NCBI GenBank assembly: GCA_963763885.1
Contig: CAVXQD010000003.1
Location: 682,001 to 746,000, forward strand
Direction: 5' to 3'
DNA: 64,000 nucleotides
DNA from: JANNBN01 sp963763885
GTDB taxonomy: Bacteria; Actinomycetota; Acidimicrobiia; Acidimicrobiales; JANYDT01
Program-made: the position numbers and the translations under genes
The notes under the pieces: generated by a model
Databases searched by the model: none
The model's input: only the letters and a program-made list of their open reading frames with translations
Told to the model about the DNA's origin: nothing
Shown here: one piece after another, positions 51,796-59,888 of the stretch
How positions within the stretch are numbered: the first letter of the stretch is position 1
Layout of the letters: each line of letters starts with the position of its first letter

Positions 51796-52683
51796 ATGCG
51801 TTCTGGGTTCTGCTCAATCGTGGGCCGACCTAACGTTGGCAAGTCCACCCTCGTCAATCGCATCTGCGGAACAAAGGTGTCCATTGTCTCGGACAAGGTC
51901 CAAACCACCCGCACCCAGGTGCGTGGCGTGCTCACCTTGCAGACGCCACAGGACTTCGCTGACGCGCAGGTGATCTTCGTCGACACCCCTGGTGTGCTGA
52001 AGCCCCGCACGCTGCTGGGTGAACGCACAAACGCTGCAGCCACTGCATCCATCAGCGACGTTGACGTCACGTGTCTGTTGATCGACGCAACCATGCCGTT
52101 CGGCAAAGGCGACCGGTTCATTGCGTCTCGGCTGCCAACCAGCAGCTTCCTGGTGGTCAACAAGGTCGATCTGGCATCACGCCAGCAAGTGCTGCGCCAG
52201 TTGCACGCGGCCTCCGAGCTTGGCTTCCAGGAGTACTTCCCAATCTCCGCCGCAGACGGAAGCGGTATCCGGCCGCTTATCGAAGCAATTGTCGAGCGGC
52301 TGCCAGACGGACCGATGTTCTACCCAATCGAAACGGTCCGGGAAACCGACGACACCGTGTGGGTTGCCGAACTCGTGCGAGAGCAGCTGCTTGCCATCGC
52401 AGAAGAAGAGCTGCCGCACTCCATCGCGTGTCGCGTTGTGGAATGGGAAGACCGGGACAACGGTGCCCCGTTCGTCCGCATCGAAATCTTGGTCGAGCGT
52501 GAGTCGCAGAAGCCCATTGTCATTGGCAAGGGTGGCTCCGTGCTCAAGCAGGTTGGCATAGCGGTGCGTGAACAGCTGCCACCGGGCGCGTATGTGGAGT
52601 TGTTCGTGAAGGTTGCCAAGGACTGGCAGCGGTCTCCTCACTTGCTGGACCGTCTCGGCTACCGCTTCCCAGGGCAAGACTGA
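51796..52683 (+). CDS. era: GTPase Era
   Basis: A 295-residue GTPase with the Era layout. G1 is IVGRPNVGKSTLVNRI, G3 is VDTPGVLKPRT, G4 is VVNKVDLAS, and the KH domain is EILVERESQKPIVIGKGGS. Era binds 16S rRNA and helps assemble the 30S subunit. Start ATG at 51796; this completes the phoH-ybeY-corC-era set. Confidence 0.93.
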   Translation: MRSGFCSIVGRPNVGKSTLVNRICGTKVSIVSDKVQTTRTQVRGVLTLQTPQDFADAQVIFVDTPGVLKPRTLLGERTNAAATASISDVDVTCLLIDATMPFGKGDRFIASRLPTSSFLVVNKVDLASRQQVLRQLHAASELGFQEYFPISAADGSGIRPLIEAIVERLPDGPMFYPIETVRETDDTVWVAELVREQLLAIAEEELPHSIACRVVEWEDRDNGAPFVRIEILVERESQKPIVIGKGGSVLKQVGIAVREQLPPGAYVELFVKVAKDWQRSPHLLDRLGYRFPGQD

Positions 52684-52738
52684 CCCTGCGCCGACCGGTC
52701 GTTCTCGGCAGGTCCGTAGCAGGTCCCGAGGCAGGTCG

Positions 52739-53890
52739 CTAGGTGAGACCAAGTTCGGCCAACACCTCGGTTGTGTGCTCGCCAATCAGCGGCGCTTCTC
52801 GCCACACGTTTTGCGGGGTGGCATCGAACCGCACCGACGGTTGCACCTGACGGTAGGTCCCAACAACGGGGTGTTCCGCAAGAACAATCGACCCGGACTG
52901 CAAGCCGCGGTCAATCGCTTCGTCCATGGAGCGGACCGGCTCTGCTGCGATGCCCATCGACGCGCAAGCCGCTTCCCACTCCGCAACGGTGCGCTGTGCG
53001 ATGAGTGCGCCGAGCTCGGTGTACAACTCGTTTGGATGCAATGCCCTGGCGTGCGCATTCCGGAACCGTGGGTCATCGGCCAGGTCTTCACGGCCGCCAG
53101 CTGTGAACATCGCTCGCCACTGCCGATCGTCGTAGGGCAGCACCGTGATCCACCCGTCGAGTGCTTGCTTCGGCCCACGTTCAGGGGAGACCACTCGCGC
53201 GTATCCGGCTCGGTCCATGGGCGGTTCCATGCCACCACCGGCGAGGTGTTCCACCAGATGAAACGACAACATCGCGTCGATCATGGGAACCTCAACCCGT
53301 TGCCCCGATCCTGTCCTGGCTCGGTGCAGCAACGCAGCTGTGACACCGTTCACAATCATAAGTCCACAGACTTTGTCGGCGACGATGGTGGGGTAGAGCG
53401 TCACCTTGCCGGTTACGCGTTCCATCATGTCGGCGGCGCCGGTAGCGCTCTGGATGATGTCGTCGTACGCGGGACGGTTGGCATCGGGCGAATCAGTGGG
53501 CCACCCCTGCGCTTGAACAAACACCACATCTGGTCGGACGCGCGCACAGTCCTCATAGGTGAGCCCCAGACGAGTCAATGGCCCGGGCCGCAGGTTTGTC
53601 ACGATCACATCGGACGTCGTAACTAGAGCTTCCACCACTGCACGCCGTGCGGGGTCCTTCAGGTCCAGCAATACCGACCGTTTGTTGCGATGCAGGTTCA
53701 GCGCGGTGCCAGACAGTTCCCGATGCCTGCCGGGGCCCATGGCACGGCTGAGGTCGCCGCTTGGCTCCTCCACCTTGATGACATCTGCGCCCATGTCGCC
53801 CAGCAACTGGGTTGCGTACGGGCCCATCACCACCGTGGTCAGATCCAGTACTCGAATCCCGGTCAACGGTCCGGTCGGTGTGTCGTGCAT
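52739..53890 (-). CDS. CaiB/BaiF-type CoA transferase (family III)
   Basis: About 383 residues of the family III CoA-transferase fold. The start is LTGIRVLDLTTVVMGPYATQ, then GADVIKVEEPSGDLSRAMGP and RPAYDDIIQSATGAADMMER, where the Asp is the expected nucleophile that carries the CoA. The acid substrate is unknown. I took the ATG at 53890 (MHDTPTGPLTG); an ATG at 53950 adds 20 non-homologous residues. It is divergent from def. Confidence 0.87.
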   Translation of the reverse strand: MHDTPTGPLTGIRVLDLTTVVMGPYATQLLGDMGADVIKVEEPSGDLSRAMGPGRHRELSGTALNLHRNKRSVLLDLKDPARRAVVEALVTTSDVIVTNLRPGPLTRLGLTYEDCARVRPDVVFVQAQGWPTDSPDANRPAYDDIIQSATGAADMMERVTGKVTLYPTIVADKVCGLMIVNGVTAALLHRARTGSGQRVEVPMIDAMLSFHLVEHLAGGGMEPPMDRAGYARVVSPERGPKQALDGWITVLPYDDRQWRAMFTAGGREDLADDPRFRNAHARALHPNELYTELGALIAQRTVAEWEAACASMGIAAEPVRSMDEAIDRGLQSGSIVLAEHPVVGTYRQVQPSVRFDATPQNVWREAPLIGEHTTEVLAELGLT

Positions 53891-53988
53891 CGTTGCATGG
53901 TTGCAGATCCATGCATACAGGCGAAAAGCGTCCGGAAGCATCAGGAGCACCGTCCGGTTGGGTACGCCACAGCCGGTAACCTTGGGTC

Positions 53989-54555
53989 ATGGCCGGATAC
54001 GACATTCGCATCTTTGGTGACCCTGTCCTTCGCCAGGTGTCCAACGAACTCAAAGACATAGATGGCACCGTCGCCAAGCTGGTCAAGGACATGATTCCGG
54101 TCATGTACAAGGCCAAGGGCCTTGGCCTTGCAGCCCCGCAGGTCGGCGTCCAGAAGCGCCTGTTCGTCTACGACATGGACGACGGTCGTGGCCCACAGAC
54201 GCTCATCAACCCGGTCATCAAAGAATCATCGGGGGAGTGGACCTACGAAGAGGGCTGCCTCTCGGTCCCAGGTCTGTCTTGGGAAATCACCCGCCCCAAC
54301 GAAATTCATCTCGTCGGCCTCGACCTCGATGGCAACGAGGTGGACATCCAGGCAAACGAATTGTTGTCCCGCCTGTACCAGCACGAGTTGGATCACCTCG
54401 ACGGCAAGCTCCTCATCGACCAGTTGGACGATGACCGCCGTAAAGAAGCACTCAAGGTTCTGCGCAATCGTTTGCTCGACGCGCCGACGCCACCACAGCT
54501 GTCCGCACGGTCATCACTACCCGGCGCGTCTGGCCTCAGCCTGCCCGGCCGCTGA
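53989..54555 (+). CDS. def: Peptide deformylase
   Basis: A 188-residue enzyme with all three motifs: GLGLAAPQVG (near 45), EEGCLSVPG with the metal-binding Cys, and QHELDHLDG with the two His ligands and catalytic Glu. It removes the formyl group from new proteins. The C-terminal tail of about 25 residues is extra. It is the first gene of the def-fmt-rsmB set, with 18 bp before fmt. Confidence 0.94.
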   Translation: MAGYDIRIFGDPVLRQVSNELKDIDGTVAKLVKDMIPVMYKAKGLGLAAPQVGVQKRLFVYDMDDGRGPQTLINPVIKESSGEWTYEEGCLSVPGLSWEITRPNEIHLVGLDLDGNEVDIQANELLSRLYQHELDHLDGKLLIDQLDDDRRKEALKVLRNRLLDAPTPPQLSARSSLPGASGLSLPGR

Positions 54556-54573
54556 CGGCCGAGTATCGCTCCG

Positions 54574-55503
54574 ATGCGGTTGGTATACCTCGGGACTCCC
54601 GAGGCGGCTGTGCCGCCGTTGCGGGCGCTTGTGGAAGCCGGCCACCAGGTGCAGCTGGTTGTGTCGCAGCCAGACCGCAAACGTGGTCGTGGCGGTGCCG
54701 TTGTGCCTAGCCCTGTGAAGCAGGCGGCCATGGAACTCGGACTGCCCGTCACCGACGCGGTTGACGACGTCCTTGGCACCACAGCAGAGCTTGGGGTGGT
54801 GGTCGCCTTTGGGCGGCTGATCAAGCCAAACCTGCTAGCCCGCATTCCGTTTGTGAACATACATTTTTCGTTGCTGCCCCGTTGGCGTGGTGCAGCACCG
54901 GTGGAGCGAGCCATCTTGGCCGGCGACGCGCAGACGGGGTGTTGTCTGATGGCCCTCGAGGCAGGGCTTGACACGGGGCCTGTGTACCGTCGTGAAGCCA
55001 CACCCATCTTCCCGCTGGAATCTGCCGAGCAGCTGCGTCAGCGCCTGGTTGTCATCGGCACAAACATGCTCACCGATGCACTTACCGATGGGTTCACCTC
55101 GCTCGGTGTGCCGGTGCCCCAAGAAGGCACTCCTACGCACGCTGCCAAGCTGCGGCCGGAAGAGTTCCAGATCGATTGGGCCAATTCTGTGAACAACGTG
55201 CACGGCACCGTGCGAATCGGTCACGCGTGGACCGTGTTTCGCGGTAAGCGGCTGAAGGTCGTCGACGCGCAGCCTGTCGATCCGTCCGCCGCAGTCGCAG
55301 GCGCAGGTGCGGTTCCCGGTTCCATCCACGGTCATGCGGTGCAATGCGCCGATGGTCTCCTTCAATTGATCACCGTCCAACCCGAAGGCAAGGCGCCCAT
55401 GGCCGTCTCTGCTTGGGTAAACGGTTCGCACCCCGCCGATGGTGAACTCCTCGGCGCCGTCACGTCGGCTACGCCCGGCAACAACCCCGCGGACTCCCAC
55501 TGA
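54574..55503 (+). CDS. fmt: Methionyl-tRNA formyltransferase
   Basis: A 309-residue protein with the formyltransferase signature NIHFSLLPRWRGAAPVERAI (about 93-112) and the cofactor loop region GAAPVERAILAGDAQTGCCL. It formylates initiator Met-tRNA. The C-terminal tRNA-binding domain is recognisable (FRGKRLKVVDAQP). It follows def and precedes rsmB by one base. Confidence 0.93.
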   Translation: MRLVYLGTPEAAVPPLRALVEAGHQVQLVVSQPDRKRGRGGAVVPSPVKQAAMELGLPVTDAVDDVLGTTAELGVVVAFGRLIKPNLLARIPFVNIHFSLLPRWRGAAPVERAILAGDAQTGCCLMALEAGLDTGPVYRREATPIFPLESAEQLRQRLVVIGTNMLTDALTDGFTSLGVPVPQEGTPTHAAKLRPEEFQIDWANSVNNVHGTVRIGHAWTVFRGKRLKVVDAQPVDPSAAVAGAGAVPGSIHGHAVQCADGLLQLITVQPEGKAPMAVSAWVNGSHPADGELLGAVTSATPGNNPADSH

Positions 55504-55504
55504 C

Positions 55505-56755
55505 ATGAACCCCCCACCTGACCGCAACCGCCGCCCGGACTTCTCGGACCGAAGTAGAGACAACCGAGGCTCTGACAGTCGAGGCTCCGATAGCCGTGAT
55601 CGCGGCCCTCGGGCGCCGCGTCCACCCAAGCTGTCTCCACGGGCGGTGGCAGTGGAAGCGCTCGCTCGAGTTGACGAAGGCGGGTATGCCAACTTGGTGT
55701 TGTCCGAGTTGCTCAACCAGTCCGGTTTAGACACTCGTGACCGGGCGTTCGCCACCGAGCTCGCATACGGAACCGTGCGCCGGCGCTCAAGCGTGGACTG
55801 GCTTGTGATGCAGCATGTGGAGCGCGAACCCAGCGACGACGTTCAGCGCGTGCTTCATCTGGGCGCATATCAGTTGGCGTTCTCTCGCGTGCCGCCTCAC
55901 GCCGCCGTTGGCGAGACAGTCACGCTTGCACCTGAGTACGCAAAGGGCTTCGTCAACGCTGTTCTCCGGCGAGTAGCCGACACGGTGCAGGCCGGGGTGC
56001 AATGGCCAGATCTCGCAACCGAACTCGGTTATCCGGAGTGGATTGTTGAACGCTTGCAGGCCGATGTAGGCGAACCAGCACTCGACGCGTTGCGGTTCAT
56101 GAACGAAGCGCCCGACGTCACCGAACGCGAAGACGGGTACGTGCAAGATCTCGCCAGCCAATGGGTGGTAGATCTGCTGGACCCGCAGCCGGGCGAGCGC
56201 ATTCTCGACGTCTGTTCCGCTCCAGGCGGCAAAGCCACGCTGGCAGCCTCTCGGGGCGCCTCGGTCGTTGCAGCCGATATCCGTCCCCATCGGGTGGGTC
56301 TCATCGCAGACAACGTCGACCGGTTAGGCCTCGCCCAGACCTGTCTTCCGGTTGCTGCTGACGGTCTTGCCTCGCCGTTCACGCTACGTTCCTTCGACAA
56401 GGTGATGCTCGATGTCCCGTGCTCCGGTCTTGGTGTCCTGCACCGTCGTCCCGATGCGCGGTGGCGGATGACCGAACAAGATGTAGACGCGCTTGCAGTG
56501 CTGCAGCGCCGATTGCTGCAGCAGACCATCCGTCTGGTGAAACCCGGTGGTGTCCTGCTGCTCAGTGCATGCACACTTACGATCGACGAATCCGTTGCGC
56601 ACGACCATTGGTTGTCCGAGGAGTATCCAGACCTGGTTCCTGAACTAGGCCCCGGCTCGGAGCGGTGGGAACGTCATGGCCGCGGTTTGCGCCTGTTGCC
56701 GCAAACCCACGGCACCGACGGCATGGTGGCGTTCCGCTACCGCGTCACCAGCTGA
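55505..56755 (+). CDS. rsmB: 16S rRNA m5C967 methyltransferase RsmB
   Basis: About 416 residues. An Arg/Asp-rich lead (about 45 residues) with RGSDSRGSDSRDRGPRAPRP is followed by the NusB-like RNA-binding domain and the methyltransferase domain: DVCSAPGGKATLAASRGASV (SAM binding), VMLDVPCSGLGVLHRRPDAR (catalytic Cys) and VLLLSACTLTIDES (second Cys). I took the ATG at 55505. It ends before a strong intrinsic terminator. Confidence 0.92.
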   Translation: MNPPPDRNRRPDFSDRSRDNRGSDSRGSDSRDRGPRAPRPPKLSPRAVAVEALARVDEGGYANLVLSELLNQSGLDTRDRAFATELAYGTVRRRSSVDWLVMQHVEREPSDDVQRVLHLGAYQLAFSRVPPHAAVGETVTLAPEYAKGFVNAVLRRVADTVQAGVQWPDLATELGYPEWIVERLQADVGEPALDALRFMNEAPDVTEREDGYVQDLASQWVVDLLDPQPGERILDVCSAPGGKATLAASRGASVVAADIRPHRVGLIADNVDRLGLAQTCLPVAADGLASPFTLRSFDKVMLDVPCSGLGVLHRRPDARWRMTEQDVDALAVLQRRLLQQTIRLVKPGGVLLLSACTLTIDESVAHDHWLSEEYPDLVPELGPGSERWERHGRGLRLLPQTHGTDGMVAFRYRVTS

Positions 56756-56781
56756 CGGCCAGGGGTCGGCAAGGCTGCCGA

Positions 56782-56804
56782 CGTGCCTGTCGGCACGCCT
56801 TTTT
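56782..56804 (+). terminator. Intrinsic terminator after rsmB
   Basis: CGTGCC (56782-56787) pairs with GGCACG (56792-56797), followed by CC and TTTTT at 56800-56804. A second stem GTCGGCA/TGCCGAC (56765-56782) lies directly before it. This closes the def-fmt-rsmB transcript and abuts the convergent heme-binding-like gene. Confidence 0.85.
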
Positions 56805-57243
56805 AGGCCAGGATTGCCGCGACACCAGCGGCGGCAATCTGCTTGTCGACGGACTCGGGCAGTCCGCTGATGGCGACCGCACCAACGCAGTGTCCGTCCA
56901 CTACCACTGGCAGCCCGCCGCCCCAACCAATCATGCGCGGGTCACCGAAGAACGCAAACTCAAAGTTGCCTTCGCCGCGCTTTGCCGATGCGTTTTTGGC
57001 GCCCAGGTCGGCTGACGGAATGACTTCGCGCGCAGCGGTGTAGGCCTTGTTGGTTGCGATGGTGACCGAGGTATACGGCGCGCCATCCATGCGTTCCAAC
57101 GCAATCAACTCGCCATGATCATCGACCACAACCATCACGGCAGCCTTGCCAGGGTTCGCATCAACGTGAGCCTGAGCCAAGGATCGCATCGCGTCGATCG
57201 CACGCCGAGCGTCGTCAAGGGTCATCACCGGTTTCATTCGCAT
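56803..57243 (-). CDS. GlcG/HbpS-like heme-binding family protein (DUF336)
   Basis: About 146 residues with the typical fold start TLDDARRAIDAMRSLAQAHV, then AVMVVVDDHGELIALERMDG and GGLPVVVDGHCVGAVAISGL near the C-terminus. The family includes HbpS, which binds heme in streptomycetes, and GlcG, of unclear role. I took the ATG at 57243 rather than one at 57237; the frame continues upstream into the repeat region without coding character. Confidence 0.85.
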   Translation of the reverse strand: MRMKPVMTLDDARRAIDAMRSLAQAHVDANPGKAAVMVVVDDHGELIALERMDGAPYTSVTIATNKAYTAAREVIPSADLGAKNASAKRGEGNFEFAFFGDPRMIGWGGGLPVVVDGHCVGAVAISGLPESVDKQIAAAGVAAILA

Positions 57244-57272
57244 TCCCACATTCTGCCCGCTGCGTGGGTTGG

Positions 57273-57456
57273 CTTCCCGCTGCGTGGGTTGGCGGGTCCT
57301 GCCTCCTCCGTTCCGATGGGTTGCTCCACCTCGGGTTCGCTCCGATCCCTCCGCTAACCACTCGGCCGCGCCCGGTTCCCTCCCACCGTGCTCGCTTCGC
57401 TGCTCGCGGCGGGCCCATCCCGTCGGGTCACCCGCCAACCCACTCCGCTGGTTTCC
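57273..57456. repeat. Left arm of an inverted repeat around an HNH relic
   Basis: From CTTCCCGCTGCGTGGG to CACTCCGCTGGTTTCC, this sequence is repeated inverted at 58095-58212. The arm is 184 bp; without a 65-bp block inside it (57315-57379) it would be 119 bp, matching the 118 bp of the right arm. Similarity is moderate to high with small changes. The gap 57244-57554 holds no gene otherwise. Confidence 0.8.
57310..57379. mobile_element. Single dispersed-repeat unit inserted in the left arm, with 5-bp direct repeats
   Basis: A 60-bp copy of the 61-bp core (57315-57374; one base shorter) is flanked by GTTCC on both sides (57310-57314 and 57375-57379). The right inverted arm lacks it: there the same spot reads CTCCTCCGGCCCCTTCCC in the matching sense. 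This looks like an insertion with a 5-bp target duplication. A role as a mobile unit is inferred; no transposase gene is near. Confidence 0.55.
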
Positions 57457-57554
57457 GTCTCCGCTTCACTGGCTGGAGGGTGTGTTGGGGGTGGTGGTGT
57501 GTCGTGGCTGGTGGTGGGGGTGTTGGTGACCGGCCGTCTGTTAGGAATGAACGC

Positions 57555-58009
57555 CCGAATGTGAATGTGGTGTTCCATGCTGCAGACGGATCAGCACACA
57601 CAACCAACGGCTGGTTCCTGCGGAACTGGGAACTTTCCCAAGTGTTATGCGACGCCACAGTCACGGCGGTTGCCGCGACGTTGAATGGTGACGTGTTCGA
57701 CGTTGGTCCCCGGTATCGGTCATCCCGGGCAGGAACCGCAAAGCAGTCACCATTCGTGACCGTGGTTGCCGGATGGGTGGCTGTAACCAGCCAGCCCGGT
57801 TCTGTGAGATCCACCACATCCGTGAACGCGAAAACGGCGGAACCCACGAACTGCCCAATCTGGTCATGTTGTGCCGCTACCACCACCGGGAGTTACACCG
57901 GAGAGGCGTGAAGCTCCAATGGCACGGCACGACGCTGATAGCGGTGTACCCGAACGCGGTAACCATCCACGGTCCGCCCCCACCATCAACCCACCCGATG
58001 CTCCTCTAA
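57555..58009 (+). pseudogene. HNH endonuclease relic of the DUF222/13E12 family
   Basis: The C-terminal part of a 13E12-type HNH protein is still readable. The first frame gives WELSQVLCDATVTAV and LNGDVFDVGP. Near 57710-57720 the frame shifts and continues as VIPGRNRKAVTIRDRGCRMG, then GCNQPARFCEIHHIRERENG and LPNLVMLCRYHHRELHRRG, the complete HNH motif with its cysteines and histidines. The DUF222 N-terminal half (about 300 residues) is missing. So the gene is truncated and frameshifted, yet the HNH part shows little decay. Confidence 0.8.
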
Positions 58010-58094
58010 GCCCCTCACTCACCCATTACTAAGCGCACATACCCAACCCCTTCAAACCACCGCGCCCAAAATCGAGGTTGACGGGTTCGTCGGA

Positions 58095-58212
58095 GGAAAC
58101 CAGCGGAGTGGGAGGCGGGTGACCCGAAGGAAGGGGCCTACTGCGCGCAGCGAAGCGAGCACAGTGGGAAGGGGCCGGAGGAGGCAGGACCCGCCTCCCA
58201 CGCAGCGGGAAG
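58095..58212. repeat. Right arm of an inverted repeat around an HNH relic
   Basis: The reverse complement of this 118-bp segment matches 57273-57456 apart from the inserted unit. It contains GCGAAGCGAGCACAGTGGGA and GGAGGAGGCAGGACCCGCCT, and a partial direct copy (GGCAGGACCCGACTCCCACG) continues to about 58250. No gene is seen in 58010-58279. Confidence 0.8.
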
Positions 58213-58279
58213 GGGCTGGCGGGGCAGGACCCGACTCCCACGCGGTGGGAACACGCCGGCTGTTGGCTACTCTGCGAGG

Positions 58280-59059
58280 ATGACCACCGCAACGCTGCTT
58301 GACGTGGACGCCCGTGGCGTAGCCACCATCACATTGAACCGTCCCGACAATCGCAACGCTCTGTCAACGGAGTTGATCGAAGGCTTGTCTGCAGATCTGG
58401 CAGAAGCGATCGCAGACCCGGCGGTTCGCGTGATCGTGCTCACCGGTTCAGGCTCCGTGTTCTGTGCAGGAGCAGACTTGAAGGAACGTCGCACGGTCAG
58501 TGCCGGTGCAAGCGATGACGAACTGCCGACGTTCGTGCGCGTCTTCCAGGCCATCGCTGCCGCTCCGAAACCGGTGGTTGGCAAACTCAACGGGCATGCG
58601 CTGGCGGGCGGCTTGGGGTTGGCCTGTTCGTGCGACATCACCATCGCCCCAGAGCGTGCCCTAATGGGGTTCACCGAGGTTCGCATCGGGGTGGCGCCCG
58701 CCATCATCAGCGTGGTGTGTCTGCCCAAGATGCGGAAGGCCGACGCAACCGAACTGTTTCTCACCGGAGAACGAATCCCGGCGCGCCGTGCCGCCGAGGT
58801 AGGCCTGATCAACCGAGCGGTGCCAGATGATCAACTGGACGCAGCGACGGAAGAAGTTGTGGCCAAGCTGCTGTTGGGTGGACCAAAGGCCCTTGCGGCT
58901 TCCAAACAACTGCTTGCGATGGTCCCCAAGATGGACACCGTCGACGCGTTCCGTTGGACAGCAAAGCTCTCTGGTGAGTTGTTCGCATCAGAAGAAGCAT
59001 CGGCAGGAATGGCAGCTTTCGCGGCAAAGCAATCGCCACCCTGGGCAACTCGAATGTGA
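58280..59059 (+). CDS. Enoyl-CoA hydratase/isomerase family protein
   Basis: A 259-residue crotonase-fold enzyme. ATITLNRPDNRNALSTELIE opens the fold, FCAGADLKERR and GHALAGGLGLACSCD form the oxyanion hole, and ALMGFTEVRIGVAPAIIS contains the expected acidic residue in the active site. Family members hydrate enoyl-CoA or act on related thioesters such as methylglutaconyl-CoA; the substrate is not clear. Start ATG at 58280. Confidence 0.87.
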   Translation: MTTATLLDVDARGVATITLNRPDNRNALSTELIEGLSADLAEAIADPAVRVIVLTGSGSVFCAGADLKERRTVSAGASDDELPTFVRVFQAIAAAPKPVVGKLNGHALAGGLGLACSCDITIAPERALMGFTEVRIGVAPAIISVVCLPKMRKADATELFLTGERIPARRAAEVGLINRAVPDDQLDAATEEVVAKLLLGGPKALAASKQLLAMVPKMDTVDAFRWTAKLSGELFASEEASAGMAAFAAKQSPPWATRM

Positions 59060-59079
59060 CTTGCCGATAGTCGGATCCG

Positions 59080-59778
59080 TCAACTCGTGCGCAAGGCGCC
59101 CAGGACCGAACGCGATGTCGGTACGAGCACAAGGTGCTCCAGGTCATGACCCGCAACAACGGGGATTGCCGTTAGCGCTGCGGCCGGATTGGTTTCCTGG
59201 GTGGTGCCGATCCACACGACTGCACGATCGGACCGAACAGGTAGCCGTGGGAACGTGTTGGGCGATGACTCGGTTGTGTACACCCCCAGCGTGCGAAACC
59301 CTGCTGTTTCGAACGTCGGAATCACGCTCTGTTTGAAACCCCCGACGGTCGCGTCGTCGATCTGATCGACGCTCTCGATGACGATGACCAGCAAGCCCTT
59401 TGTCGCATCCGAGTCACGCAACGACGGGTTATGTGTCGGTAGGGCGTCTTCGGCCGAAACCGCCCGCAGAAGCATCACGTTGTCCGAGTCGATCATCGTC
59501 GCGTTGGCCGCATTGCTGTGTTCTGCCCAGACAGGACCGCCATAAAAGGCTGCCAACGATTCGGCCCTGCTGGTCATGTCGGTGAATCCCCGCAGCCAGA
59601 CGAAATAGTTGGGCCGCTCGGGATCCGTGAACTGTCCGAGAACGTCCATCCCGACTGCTTCCTGGGTCTCCACGAACTCTCGATCAAACAGGTCAATCAG
59701 GGCGTTGCGCTGCCCTGGGTGAAGCAGATATTGGCGTAGTTCGATCAGGTTGGTTGAGCGCTGCGCGGAGTTCGTCAT
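59080..59778 (-). CDS. NIPSNAP family protein
   Basis: About 232 residues with two ferredoxin-like (dimeric alpha-beta barrel) halves. LIELRQYLLHPGQRNALIDL at the N-terminus and NYFVWLRGFTDMTSRAESLA are typical of NIPSNAP proteins, whose role in bacteria is unknown. I chose the ATG at 59778 (MTNSAQRSTN), since the earlier ATG at 59838 lies inside a palindromic repeat. Confidence 0.8.
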   Translation of the reverse strand: MTNSAQRSTNLIELRQYLLHPGQRNALIDLFDREFVETQEAVGMDVLGQFTDPERPNYFVWLRGFTDMTSRAESLAAFYGGPVWAEHSNAANATMIDSDNVMLLRAVSAEDALPTHNPSLRDSDATKGLLVIVIESVDQIDDATVGGFKQSVIPTFETAGFRTLGVYTTESSPNTFPRLPVRSDRAVVWIGTTQETNPAAALTAIPVVAGHDLEHLVLVPTSRSVLGALRTS

Positions 59779-59829
59779 CGCCGCCCATCCTTGTTGGTTT
59801 GCCGCGTTCGGTTGACCGTGGCGGGGTTC

Positions 59830-59871
59830 ATCCGTCACGAAACCGCCTTTTACGACGGTTACGTGACGGAT
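59830..59871. repeat. Long palindrome, copy B of a dispersed pair
   Basis: ATCCGTCACGAAACC (59830-59844) faces GGTTACGTGACGGAT (59857-59871): 15-bp arms with one mismatch and a 12-base loop. The left arm is identical to that at 37426-37440. It lies between the NIPSNAP gene and the convergent-side HAD gene, in a gap of about 110 bp. Confidence 0.85.
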
Positions 59872-59888
59872 GAGCAGCCAGCCATCGG

